64,000 bases of DNA, from the NCBI GenBank assembly GCA_037974665.1, contig CM075775.1, positions 39,210,152-39,274,151 on the forward strand, read 5' to 3'. The DNA is from Ehretia macrophylla. Lineage: Eukaryota > Streptophyta > Magnoliopsida > Boraginales > Ehretiaceae. Shown piece by piece: positions 33,847 to 45,228 of this stretch. Position 1 is the first letter of the stretch, and the number at the start of each line of letters is the position of its first letter. The notes under the pieces were generated by a model. The model was not told the DNA's origin, searched no databases, and was given only the letters and a program-made list of their open reading frames with translations. The translations under genes were made by a program, and so were the position numbers.

Positions 33847-36800
33847 TGTGAGGCCCGACCTCGATTTGCGTGCGATACCTCGTTTCATGTGCCCTAATCT
33901 AGATTTGCATGCCTTGACCTAGGTTTAAGAGTCGTGTTTCGTTTTTGAGTGCCTTGCATTGAATTACGTGCATACATTTAGGGTTGCATGCATTTACTTG
34001 GGAAACGTGCATTCGTCTCATAGTTCGTGCCCTACCTCATAGTGTGTGCCCTAAAACTAAGAAAGTGTACCATCACGCTAATTAAGAAAGCATCTTACAC
34101 GAAGCACTAGATCATTAATTAATCCTACAAACTCCACTAACTAATATTAAATTACTAATTCAACCCACTAGAAGACGAAATTGCACCAAAAGCTAGACAT
34201 TCTTTATTCTTTATTCCTTATTCTTTTGCACATCCTAAACACACAATATTAAATTGCTCAACCAAGACAAAAATTCGGATTCTTGCACAAGCTTGGCCAA
34301 CCACTATTGCATATTGAACTAGCTTTGCATTTCAAAATTTGTACCTAAACATTCTATGACAAGTTATGACGCAAAGCATTAAAAAAATGACTCAAACTCT
34401 ACCCAAAGCTCCACCAATCTCGACACACACTCCATGCCCATGCTAGGTGATTCAAACATGCTCCTTGAAGACACAAAAATCTGAATTTGCAAGCCCTAGG
34501 CCGACATATGCATCAATTCCTTCAAGCCTTTCATTTTTCTTTCATTCTTTCTCTCATTCTCTCATTCTTTCTCTCATTCTTCTCTCTCTCTCAGCCCTAG
34601 CTGAAACTCTACTCTCCATAGCTTAAGTTCATCACTCAATAGTTCATCCAGACATGCAAGCTACTAGGAACTCGACCAAGCAAAAGCTGGAATGCAAAAG
34701 ACACACACGCAAGCTCATTGAACCTTCATTTCAGCTTAGGTGAGTTTGTTAGCTTCCATTTCATTTTCTTTTTGTTCTAGCCACTTGCACATACTAAGAA
34801 AATGGTTACTAAGCTAGGAAATTAGAGAAAATCAAGTGGTCTCTTGGCTAAGCAAGGAAAAAGGGTCGACATTGTGCTTCATCAAGAGTTTATGCATCTT
34901 CTTTGTTGTCTTGCTAAGGTGAGGGCTAAAACTTCTTGAAAAGCCTTTAAAAGCCACATGCATGCCTTTAAATGTCTATTTTTACCTCTATACTTGTGAT
35001 ATATGTGTGTACATGAACTTTTGTAAGCATGCATGGAAAGATATTTGGCTAGAATGTGAAGATAGGTGAAATCGCATATTTGGCAGCTTTCTGTTCTATT
35101 GGAACGAAGTAATTTTGACCAGGTAAATGATGTTTAAAATGCATGAAAATTGGTAGGTGACTAGTTTTTCCAGTTATGAGAATTTTTTGTAGAAATAGGC
35201 GAAAGCTAATTTTGACTCTAAGGTCCTCAAAATAGCAAAATATCAAAATGTGTCCAAATCTGGAAAATCTGGGAAAATGAAGCAGGTTTTGGCAGATTCA
35301 CTGTCCTTGTAGAACGAACCAGTTTTGACTTAGTAAATGATATCCAAAATGTATGAAATTTGGTGTGCTGCTAGATTTTTCAGTTCCGGACATTTTTGTT
35401 AGAAATAGACTAAGGCTAAATCCGACAAGTATTGAAATGTGTGCAAATCTAGACAGTTTTGCGTAGTCTCACGGTTTTGGCTATAACTCTTGAACCCGAA
35501 CTCCAAATGATGCGAGGTTTGTTTCTAGATTTAGTTCACTCCTTAAGCTTTAATTTGACATTTTGTTCACTGGAATTGGAGTTTGTTTCTTTGTCTCAAT
35601 GATTGTGAGAAAATAGACCATTGCAGTGAGGTTTTTATCTAGTGATTTGCCTTGAAAATTATTGTAACTTCTCTTGTTGTATTAAATGCTTGGGATTGTG
35701 GCATTTGGATGTTGTGAAGACTGTTTTGAATGCTTGAGGGTGTTTGAATTAATCAATGCATGGCTTGAGTTTAATTACGAGATAACTTAGGGCTTAATCG
35801 CACAGGTAAGCACGAATCGAAACCCTAGTGACTAGGTAAACTCGCTAAATGTTGATCCTATGGATATCGTGTTTAGTTATGTAATTAGTAGGCTGCCCGT
35901 AGTTGCCCTTATAGCCCTAAATGTGATTCCGATGATTACATGTTGACAAGTAGGCCTTCCTTGTACCCGGTCCCTCGTAAACGTCGTTGCATGTTGTATG
36001 TCCTTATTATTTGATTACGTGAACTTCGAAATGAGTTATATGGCTTGATTTACATGCGTTACATGGCTGCCTGTTTAATATTCATATAACTCCATGTGCT
36101 TTTCAAGTGAAATTACTTGTTATATCGTGCCTCAGGTGTTTACTTGTCAATGTGCAATCTTATGACTGCTTGGAGGCAACCTACTTTGTTGTCCTCCTAA
36201 TGTGATATATTAAATGTCATAAATGTGCATTGCATACAAGGTTGCAACCTTTCATTCTGGCGTGGTAGCGTTCAAGCACACCTGGCGGCATTGGACTTGC
36301 CGGTGCAACTGTGACTACCATTGTCCAATTCCCTCTCTCGCTTGGGGGCTAGACTTCCTCGAAGAGTTGGGTCGTAGGATTTCGGGGTACATCCGGAGTA
36401 CACCCATTAGGCGTGATAAGGGGATGATTCGAAGTCGGCCGCAACAACTGATATTGGAAATGAACTGAGAGCAAAAACTCACCATATTCTTTTCACTATG
36501 TGTATAAGTACTCTCGCTTGGTTCCTAGAGGACCTCGGGGAGGAAAGACGAGTAATTGAGTTCTTTTACTGTTATATTACATTATGTACTTACTTGTGAT
36601 ACATGTCATGCTTGCAAAAGGGTTTTCATAAGTTGAACCAGAAAATGAGTTTCAAAACTTATTTCTCATTCCCCCTCACTGAGTTCATAAGGACTCACCC
36701 TCTTTTATCATCTCAGGTGAAGAAGACCAGGAACAGGTACCCGAGGACAACGTGCCTAATGATGATTCCTTGGAATGATTGCTTGCCCTACGTGCCTTAT

Positions 36801-37411
36801 GTGACTATGGATATTTTGTGAACGATATGTTGCTTGAAGACTATTTCATTTCTTATGTTGCTTGTTATTGTATTGTAAATGACCCCCGTTGTAATTTGGG
36901 GTCTAATTTTGGCTTGTACTAATCATAACTAGATAGTCACTACTATGGTCATTTTTGCTATCGCTATTGACTAGTATCTATCATAGGATTATGAAGTATC
37001 AGGTAAGGATTAAGTAAAATGAATCTATCCAATCTTAAGCAGGTACTCATTGTTAAGCTAAGATCAACACGTACTTTTGTAACAAGGATTAACAAACAAA
37101 TGAGACATAGTATCATGCTAGGTTGTCAATCAAACGAGACTTCGAGATAACTAGTAGGCGTTTCGATTGGTGATAAATAGTAATCTTAGCTAGAAATGAA
37201 ATTGAGATTGGAAATTTTGAGGCCTTTAGAAAACTAGGTCAAACTAAAGAGCCCAATTACAGCCGTTATGCTGCTGGTTTTCAGGAGAATTTGTGGGGTT
37301 TAGGTTAAACGTTAAGTGTTAAACCTTCTTGAACGATTAAGTACGTGAAAGGACTTGAATGTTTAGATCATTCCTTAGTCTAACCTCTATAGGTCGAGTT
37401 AGGGCGTGAGA
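33847..37411 (+). mobile_element. Solo LTR, family A, complete (3565 bp)
   Basis: It starts TGTGAGGCCCGACCTCG, ends GGGCGTGAGA and is flanked by CTTTT on both sides. The expected terminal CA reads GA (base 37410), probably a later mutation. It is a solo LTR produced by recombination between the two LTRs of a former element. It represents a subfamily distinct from the full element: the stretch around 36480-36560 differs strongly, while the 209-210 bp duplication (35102/35312), stem-loop (36680-36697) and acidic tail (36719-36778) are kept. The frame at 36223-36468 is not shared intact with the other LTRs. Confidence 0.95.
36719..36778 (+). other. Short acidic reading-frame tail in solo LTR
   Basis: It encodes EEDQEQVPEDNVPNDDSLE followed by TGA. 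Compared with the chromovirus 5' LTR copy there are five silent changes and three replacements (E to D, H to N, I to N), with length and stop position unchanged. TTTTATCATCTCAG immediately upstream resembles a 3' splice site. Confidence 0.4.
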
Positions 37412-37416
37412 CTTTT
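37412..37416. repeat. Target-site duplication CTTTT, right copy
   Basis: It pairs with 33842-33846 and is the first five bases after the solo LTR. Confidence 0.92.
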
Positions 37417-37989
37417 CACGGCTCACAACGTACGATTCGGGATGAAAAAACAACGTAGAAGAAAAAAAATATCCCGAAATTGATGTAAATGTTCGATTTT
37501 GGCCTCTGAAAATAGGCGCAGCATAGCAAGCTTGTTGCCCCCGTCGTAGAGCTCTCGGAGAGATTTTTAACGGTATGTTGTACGCCTCGTAACTCCTTAC
37601 GGATCAAAAGTTATGGGCACCGGAGTGACGGAGACCTGGTCCCAAGCCCCACGACCTCGGTTTGCGGGCCCAGCCTCTACGAGAAGCGAAGTTGTCTTGC
37701 ACAAGGTGACGTGGGATTCGGTAATAGAAATGTGATGGATTCAGTTGTCGTCCTTTTTGCGGTTCACGACATACGATTCGGGACGGAAAAATAACACAAT
37801 AGAAGAAAAGTATCCCAAAACAGATGAAAACGTTCTATTTTGGGCTCTGAAATAGACGCAGCCGAGTAGGCTTGCTACCCCCGTCGTAGAGCTCTCGGAG
37901 AGCTTTCCAACAGTATGCTGTAAGCCGTGTAATTACTTACGGATCAAGATTTATGGGCACCGAAGCTACGGAGACCTGTTATGAAGCCT

Positions 37990-40900
37990 CACGCCCTCGG
38001 TTTGCGGGCCCAGCCTCTACGTGAGGCGAAGTTGTCTTGCCTAAGGTACCGTGGGATTCGGTAATAGAAATGTGATTGATTAGGTTGGTTTCCTTTTTGC
38101 GGCTCACGACGTACGATCCAGGACGGAAAAACAGCATAGAAGAAGAAAAGTGTCCGAAAATTGATGAAAACGTTCAATTTTGGGCTATGAAAATAGGTGC
38201 AGTCTAGAAGGCTTACTACCTCCAATGTAGAGCTCTCAGAGAGCTTTCCAACGGTATTTTGTGCGCCGTGTAACTCCTTACGAATCAAAAGATATGGGCA
38301 CCAGAGCGACGGAGACCTGGTCCCAAGCCCCACGCCCTCAGTTTGCGTGCCCAGCCTCTATGAGAGGCAAAGTTGTCTTGCCCAATGTGCTATGGCATTC
38401 AGTAATAGAAATGTGATAGGTTAGGGTGTCGTCCTTTTCGCGGCTCACAACGTACGATCCGAGATGAAAAAACAGCGTAGAAGAAAAAAATGTCCTGAAA
38501 CTGATGAAAACGTTCAATTTTAGGCTCTGAAAATAGGCGCAGCTGAGCAAGCTTGCTGCCCCCATCGTAGAGCTCTTAGAGAGCTTTCCAACGGTATGTT
38601 GTGCATCTCGTAACTCCATACGGATCAAAAGTTATGGGCGCCGGAGCGACGGAGACCTGGTCCCAATCCCCACGGCCTCGGTTTGCGAGCCCAGCCTCTA
38701 CGTGAAGCAAAGTTGTCTTGCCCAAGCTGATGTGGGATTCGGTAATAGAAATATGATGGATTAAGTTGTCGTCCTTTTCGTGGCTCACGACGTACGATCC
38801 AAGACAGAAAAATAGCGCAATAGAAGAAAAGTGTCCCGAAACTTATGAAAACGTTCGATTTTCAGCTTTGAAACAGGCGCAGCCGAGCAAGCTTGCTACC
38901 CCCGTCGTAGAGCTCTTGGAGAGCTTTCCAACAGTATGCTGTAAGCCGCGTAATTCCTTAAGAATAAGAAATTATAGGTACCGGAGCTATAGAGATCTGT
39001 TCCAAAGCCCCACGCCCTCGGTTTGCGGGACCAGCCTCTACGTGAGGTGAAGTTGTCTTGCCCAAGGTGCTGTGGGATTAGATAATAGAAATGTAATTGA
39101 TTAGGTTGGTTCCCTTTTCGCTGCTCACGACGTACGATCCGGGACGAAAAAAGAGCGTAGAAGAAGAAAAGTATCCCAAAACTGATGAAATCGTTCGATT
39201 TTGGGCTCGGAAAATAAGCGCAGCCCAGCAGGATTCATGCCTCCATCGTAGAGCTCTCGGAGAGCTTTCCAACGTTATGTTGTGCGCCGCGTAACTCCTT
39301 ATGCATCAAAAGATATGGGCACCGGAGCGACGGAAACCTGGTCCCAAGTCCCATGCCCTCGGTTTGCGTGCCCAGCCGCTACGTGAGGCGAAGTCGTCTT
39401 CCCAAGGTGCCGCTACATTCGTTTATAGAAATGTGATGGATTAGGTTGTCGTCCTTTTCGCGGCTCACAACGTACGATCCGAGATGAAAAAATAGCGTAA
39501 AAAAAGTGTCCTAAAACTCATGTAAACGTTCAATTTGGGGCTCCGAAAACAGGCGCAGCTGAGCATGCTTGCTGCCCCCGTCGTAGAGCTCTCAGAGAGC
39601 TTTCCAACGGTATGCTGTGCGCCTCGTAACACCTTATGGATCAAAAGTTATGGGCACTGGAGCGACGGAGACCTCGTCCTAAGCCCCACGGCTTCGGTTT
39701 GGGGGCCCAGCCTCTACGAGAAGCGAAGTTGTCTTGCCCAAGGTGACGTGGGATTCGGTAATAAAAATGTGATGGATTAAGTTGTCGTCCTCTTCGCGGC
39801 TCACGACATACGATCCGGGAAGGAAAAACAACACAATAAAATAAAAGTGTCCCGAAACTGATGAAAATGTTCTATTTTAGGCTCTGAAACAGGCGCTGTC
39901 AGGTAGGCTTGCTACCCCCATCGTAGAGCTCTCGGAGAGCTTTCCAACGATACATTGTACGCCGCATAATTCCTTACGGATCAAAAGTTATAGGAACCAG
40001 AGCGACCAAGACCTGGTCCTAAGCCCCACAGCCTCGGTTTGCTAGCCCAGCCTCTACGTGAAGCGAAGTTGTCTTGCCCAAGGTTCCATGGGATTCGGTA
40101 ATAGAAATGTGATGGATTAGGTTGTTTTTCTTTTCGCGGCTTACGACGTACGATCCGAGACAGAAAAATAGCGTAGAAGAAGAAAAGTGTTCCAAAACTG
40201 ATGAAAATGTTCAATTTTGGACTCTAAAAATAGGCGCAGCCTAGCAGGCTTGCTGCCCCCATCGTAGAGCTCTCAGAAAGCTTTCCAACGGTATGCTGTG
40301 CGCCGCGTAACTTCTTACGGATCAAAAGATATGGGCACCGGAGCGACGGAGACCTAATCCCAAGCCCCACGCCCTCGGTTTGCGTGCCCACCCTCCACAT
40401 GAGGTGAAGTTTTCTTGCCCAAGGTGCCGCGGCATTCGGTAATAGAAATGTAATGGATTAGGTAATCGTCCTTTTCGCGGCTCACAATGTACGTTCCGGG
40501 ACGAAAAAACATCGCAGAAGAAAAAAGTGTCCCAAAACTGATGAAAACATTCAATTTTGGGCTCCGAAAATAGGGGCAGCTAAGCATCGTTGTTGCCCCC
40601 ATCGTAGAGCTCTCGGAGAGCTTTCCAACGGTATGCTATGCGCCTCGTAACTCCTTACGGATCAAAAGTTATGGGCACCGGAGTGACGGACACGTGGTCC
40701 CAAGCCCCACGGCCTCAGTTTTCAGGCCCAACCTCTATGTGAAGTGAAGTTGTCTTGCCCAAGGTGATGAGGGATTCGGTAATAGAAATGTGATGGATTA
40801 GGTTGTCCTCCTTTTTGCTGCTCATGACATACGATCCGGGACAAAAAAACAGCACAATAGAAGAAAAGTGTCCCAAAACAGATGAAAACGTTCGATTTTG

Positions 40901-43030
40901 GGCTCCGAAACTGTTGCAGCCGAGTAGGCTTGGTACCCCAGTCGTAGAACTCTCGGAGAGCTTTCTAACAGTATGCTGTACGCTACGTAATTCATTACAG
41001 ATCAGAAGTTATGGGCACTGGAGCGACGGAGACCTAGTCCCAAGCCCCATGGCCTTTGTTTGCTGGCCCAGCCTCTACATGAAGCGAAGTTTTCTTGCCC
41101 AAGGTGACGTGGGATTCGGTAATAGAAATTTGATGGATTAAGTTATCGTCCTTTTCGCGGCTCACGACATGCGATCCGGGATAAAACTAAAGAAAATGTT
41201 CAATTTTGGGGTACGAATATATGCGCAGCCGAGCAAGCTTGTTGTCCCCGTCGTAGAGCTCTCGGAGAGCTTTCCAACGGTATGCTGTACGCCGTGTAAT
41301 TCCTTACGGATCAGAAGTTATGGGCATCGGAGAGATGGAGACCTGGTACCAATCCCCAAGTCCTCAGTTTGCGGGCCCAGCCTCTACTTGAGGCGAAGTT
41401 GTCTTGCCTAAGGTGTCTTGGCATTTGGTAATAGAAATGTGATGGATTAGGTTGTCGTCCTTTTTGCGGCTCACGACGTACGATCCGGGATGAAAAAACA
41501 ACGTAAAAGAAGAAAAGTGTCCCGAAATTGATGAAAACATTCGATTTTGGGCTCCAAAAATATACGCTGCTTAGCAAACTTACTGCCCTTGTTGTAGAGC
41601 TCTCAGAGATCTTTCCAACGGTATGTTGTACACCGTGTAATTCCTTACGGATCAAAAGTTATGTGCACCGGAGCAACGGAGACCTGGTCCCAATCCCCAA
41701 CGGCCTCGGTTTGCTGGCCCAGCCTCTACGTGAAGCAAAGTTGTCTTGTCCAAGGTGACGTGGGATTCGGTAATAGATATGTGATGGATTAAGTTATCAT
41801 CCTTTTTGCGGCTCACGACGTACGATCCGGAAAAGAAAAACAGCGCAAAAGAATAAAAGTATCCCAAAACTGATGAAAATATTCGATTTTGGGCTCCAAA
41901 ATAGCCGCAGCCCAGTAGACTTGCTGCCCTCGTCGTAGAACTCTCAGAGAGCTTTCCAACTGTTTGCTGTACGCCACGTAATTCCTTACAGATCAAAAGT
42001 TATAGGCACCGGAGCTACGATGACCTGTTTCGAAGCCCCACGCCCTCGGTTTGCGGGCCCAGCCTTTACGTGAGGCGAAGTTGTCTTGCCCAAGGTGCCG
42101 TGAGATTCGGTAATAGAAATGTGATTGATTAGGATGGTTTTCTTTTCGCGGCTCACGACGTACGATCAGGGACAGAAAAACAGCGTAGAAGAAGAAAAGT
42201 GTCCCAAATGAGATGAAAACATTCAATTTTGGGCTTTAAAAATAGGGGCAGCCTAGCAGGATTGCTGCCTCCATCGTAGAGCTCTCGGAGAGCTTTCAAA
42301 CGGTATGCTGTGCGCCGTATAACTCCTTACGGATCAAAAGATATGGGCACCGGAGCGACGGAGACCTGGTCCCAAGCCCCACGCCCTCGGTTTGCATGCC
42401 CAGCCTCTACGTGAGGCGAAGTTGTCTTGCCCAAGGTACCGTGGCATTCAGTAATAGAAATGTGATAGATTAAGTTGTCGTCCTTTTCGCGGCTCACGAT
42501 GTACGATCCGGGACGGAAAAAGAATCCAATAGAAGAAAAGTGTCCCAAAACTGATGAAAACGTTCTATTTTGGGCTCCGAAATAGGCGCAGCCGAGTAGG
42601 CTTGCTACCCCCATCGTAGAGCTCTAGGAGAGCTTTCCAACAGCATGTTGTACGCCGCGTAATTCCTTACGGATCAAAAGTTATGGGCACCGGAGCCACA
42701 GAGACCTGGTCCCAAGCCCCACGGCCTCGGTTCGCTGGCCCAGCCTCTACGTGAAGCGAAGTTGTCTTGCCCAAGGTGCCGTGGGATTCAATAATAGAAA
42801 TGTGATGGATTAGGTTGTTTTCCTTTTTGCCTCTCACGACGTACGATCCGGGATGGAAAAACAGCGTAGAAGAAGAAAAGTGTCCCAAAACTGATGAAAA
42901 CGTTCAATTTTGGGCTATGAATATAGGCGCATCCTAGCAGGCTTGCTGCCCCCATAGTAGAGCTCTCGAAGAGCTTTCCAACGGTATGCTGCTAATCGCC
43001 TAACTCCTTACGGATCAAAAGAGATGGGCA
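37990..43030 (+). repeat. Higher-order repeat: three-monomer period (about 1,020 bp)
   Basis: Two independent variants recur every third monomer. GATTAGGTTGGTTTCC-type sequence occurs at about 38080, 39097 and 40115 and again at about 42120. The AAAAGATATGGGCACC variant, replacing AAAAGTTATGGGCAC, occurs at about 38290, 39310, 40330 and 42342. The gap from 40330 to 42342 is six monomers, so one trimer has lost or changed its marker. A related pair also sits at 33.5-33.7 kb across the solo LTR. Confidence 0.8.
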
Positions 43031-45031
43031 CCGAAACGACAAAGACCTAATCCCAAGCCCCACGCCCTCGGTTTGCGTGCCCAGCCTCTACGTGAGGCGA
43101 AGTTGTCTTGCCCAAGGTGCCGCGGCATTCGGTAATAGAAATGTGATGGATTAGGTTGTCATCCTTTTCGCGGCTCACGACGTACGATCTAGGTCAGAAT
43201 AACATCACAGAAGAAAAAAGTGTCCCGAAACTAATGAAAACGTTCAATTTTGGGCTCCGAAAATAGGCGCAGCTGAGCAACATTGCTGCCCCCATCGTTG
43301 AGCTCTCAGAGAGTTTTCCAACGGTATACTGTGCGCCTCGTAACTCCTTACGGATCAAAAGTTTGGGCACCGGAGCGACGGACACCTGGTCCTAAGCCCC
43401 ACGCCCTCGGTTTGCGTGCCCAGCCTCTACGTGAGGCGAAGTTGTCTTGCCCAAGGTGCCGCGGCATTCGGTAATAGAAATGTGATGGATTAGGTTGTCA
43501 TCCTTTTCGCGGCTCACGACGTACGATCCGGGACGGAAAAATAGCACAATAGAAGAAAAGTATCCCGAAACTGATGAAAACATTTGATTTTGGGCTCCGA
43601 AACAGGTGCAGCCAAGTAGGCTTGCTGCCCCATCGTAGAGCTCCTAGAGAGCTTTCCAACGGTATGCTGTATGCCGCGTAATTCCTTACGGATCAGAAGT
43701 TATGGGCACTGGAGCGACGGAGACCTAGTCCCAAGCCCCACGGCCTCAGTTTTTGGGCCCAGCCTCTACGTGAAGTGAAGTTGTCTTGCCCAAGGTGACG
43801 TGGGATTCGGTAATAGAAATATGATGTATTAGGTTGTCCTCCTTTTCACGGCTCACGGCGTACGATCCGCGATGAAAAAACAGCGCAAAAGAAGAAAAGT
43901 ATCCCGAAACTGATAAAAATGTTCGATTTTGGGGTACGAATATATGTGCAGCGAAGCAAGCTTGCTGCCCCCGTCGTAGAGCTCTCGGAGTGCTTTACAA
44001 CGGTATGCTGTACGACGCGTAATTCCTTACGGATCAGAAGTTATGGGCACGGGATAGACGGAGACCTAGTCCCAAGCCCCACGCCCTCGGTTTGTGGTTG
44101 CAGCCTCTACTTGAGGCGAAGTTGTCTTGTCTAAGGTTACGTGGGATTCAGTAATAGAAATGTGATGGATTAGCTTATCGTCCTTTTTGCGACTCACGAC
44201 GTACGATCTGGGATTAAAAAATAACGCAAAAGAAGAAAAGTATCCCGAAACTGATGAAAACATTCGATTTTTGGCTCCGAAAATATACAAAGCCGAGCAG
44301 GCTTGCTGCCCCCGTCGTAGAGCTCTCGGAGAACTTTCCAACGGTAAGTTGTACGCCGCGTAATTCCTTACGGATCAAAAGTTATGGGCACTAGAGCAAC
44401 GGAGACCTGGTCCCAAGCCCCACGGCCTCGGTTTGCTGGCCCAGCCTCTACGTGAAGCGAAGTTGTCTTGCCCAAGGTGCCATGGGATTCGGTAATAAAA
44501 ATGTGATGGATTAAGTTGTCATCCTTTTCGCGGCTCACGACGTATGATTCGGGAAGGAAAAACAGTGCAAAAGAAGAAAAGTATACCGAAACTGATGAAA
44601 ATGTTCGATTTTGGAGTCCGAAACTGCCGCAGCCAAGTAGGCTTGCTGCCCCCGTAGTAGAGCTCTCGGAGAGCTTTACAACAGTATGTTGTGCGCCTCG
44701 TAACTCCTTACGAATCAAAAGTTATGGGCATCGGAGTGACGGAGACCTGGTCCCACGGCCTCAGTTTGTGGGCCCAGCCTCTACATTAATTAAAGTTGTC
44801 TTGCCCAAGGTGACGTGGGATTCGGTAATAGAAATGTGATGGATTAGGTTGTCGTCCTTTTCGTGGCTCACGACGTACGATCCAGGAAGAAAAAACAGCG
44901 CAAAAGAAGAAAAATATCCCAAAATTGATGAAAATGTTATATTTTTGGCTATGAAACAGGCACAACCAAGCAGGCTTGCTGCCCCCATCGTAGAGCTCTC
45001 GGAGAGCTTTCCAACGGTATGTTTTGCGCCG

Positions 45032-45228
45032 CGTAATTCCTTACGGATCAAAAGTTATGGGCACCGGAGCGACGGAGACCTGGTCCCAAGCCCCACGCCC
45101 TCGGTTTGCTGGCCCGGCCTCAACGTGAGGCGAAGTTGTCTTGCCCAAGGTGCCGTGGGATTCAATAATAGAAATGTGATGGATTAGGTTGTTGCCCTTT
45201 TCGAAGCTCACGACGTACGATCCGGGAC
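45032..45228 (+). repeat. Satellite patch identical to 46730-46926
   Basis: These 197 bases match the stretch 1,698 bp downstream (five monomers) without a difference, including the rare variants GCTGGCCCGGCCTCAACG and GTTGCCCTTTTCGAAGC. Flanking sequence on both sides diverges at the normal satellite level. Confidence 0.9.
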
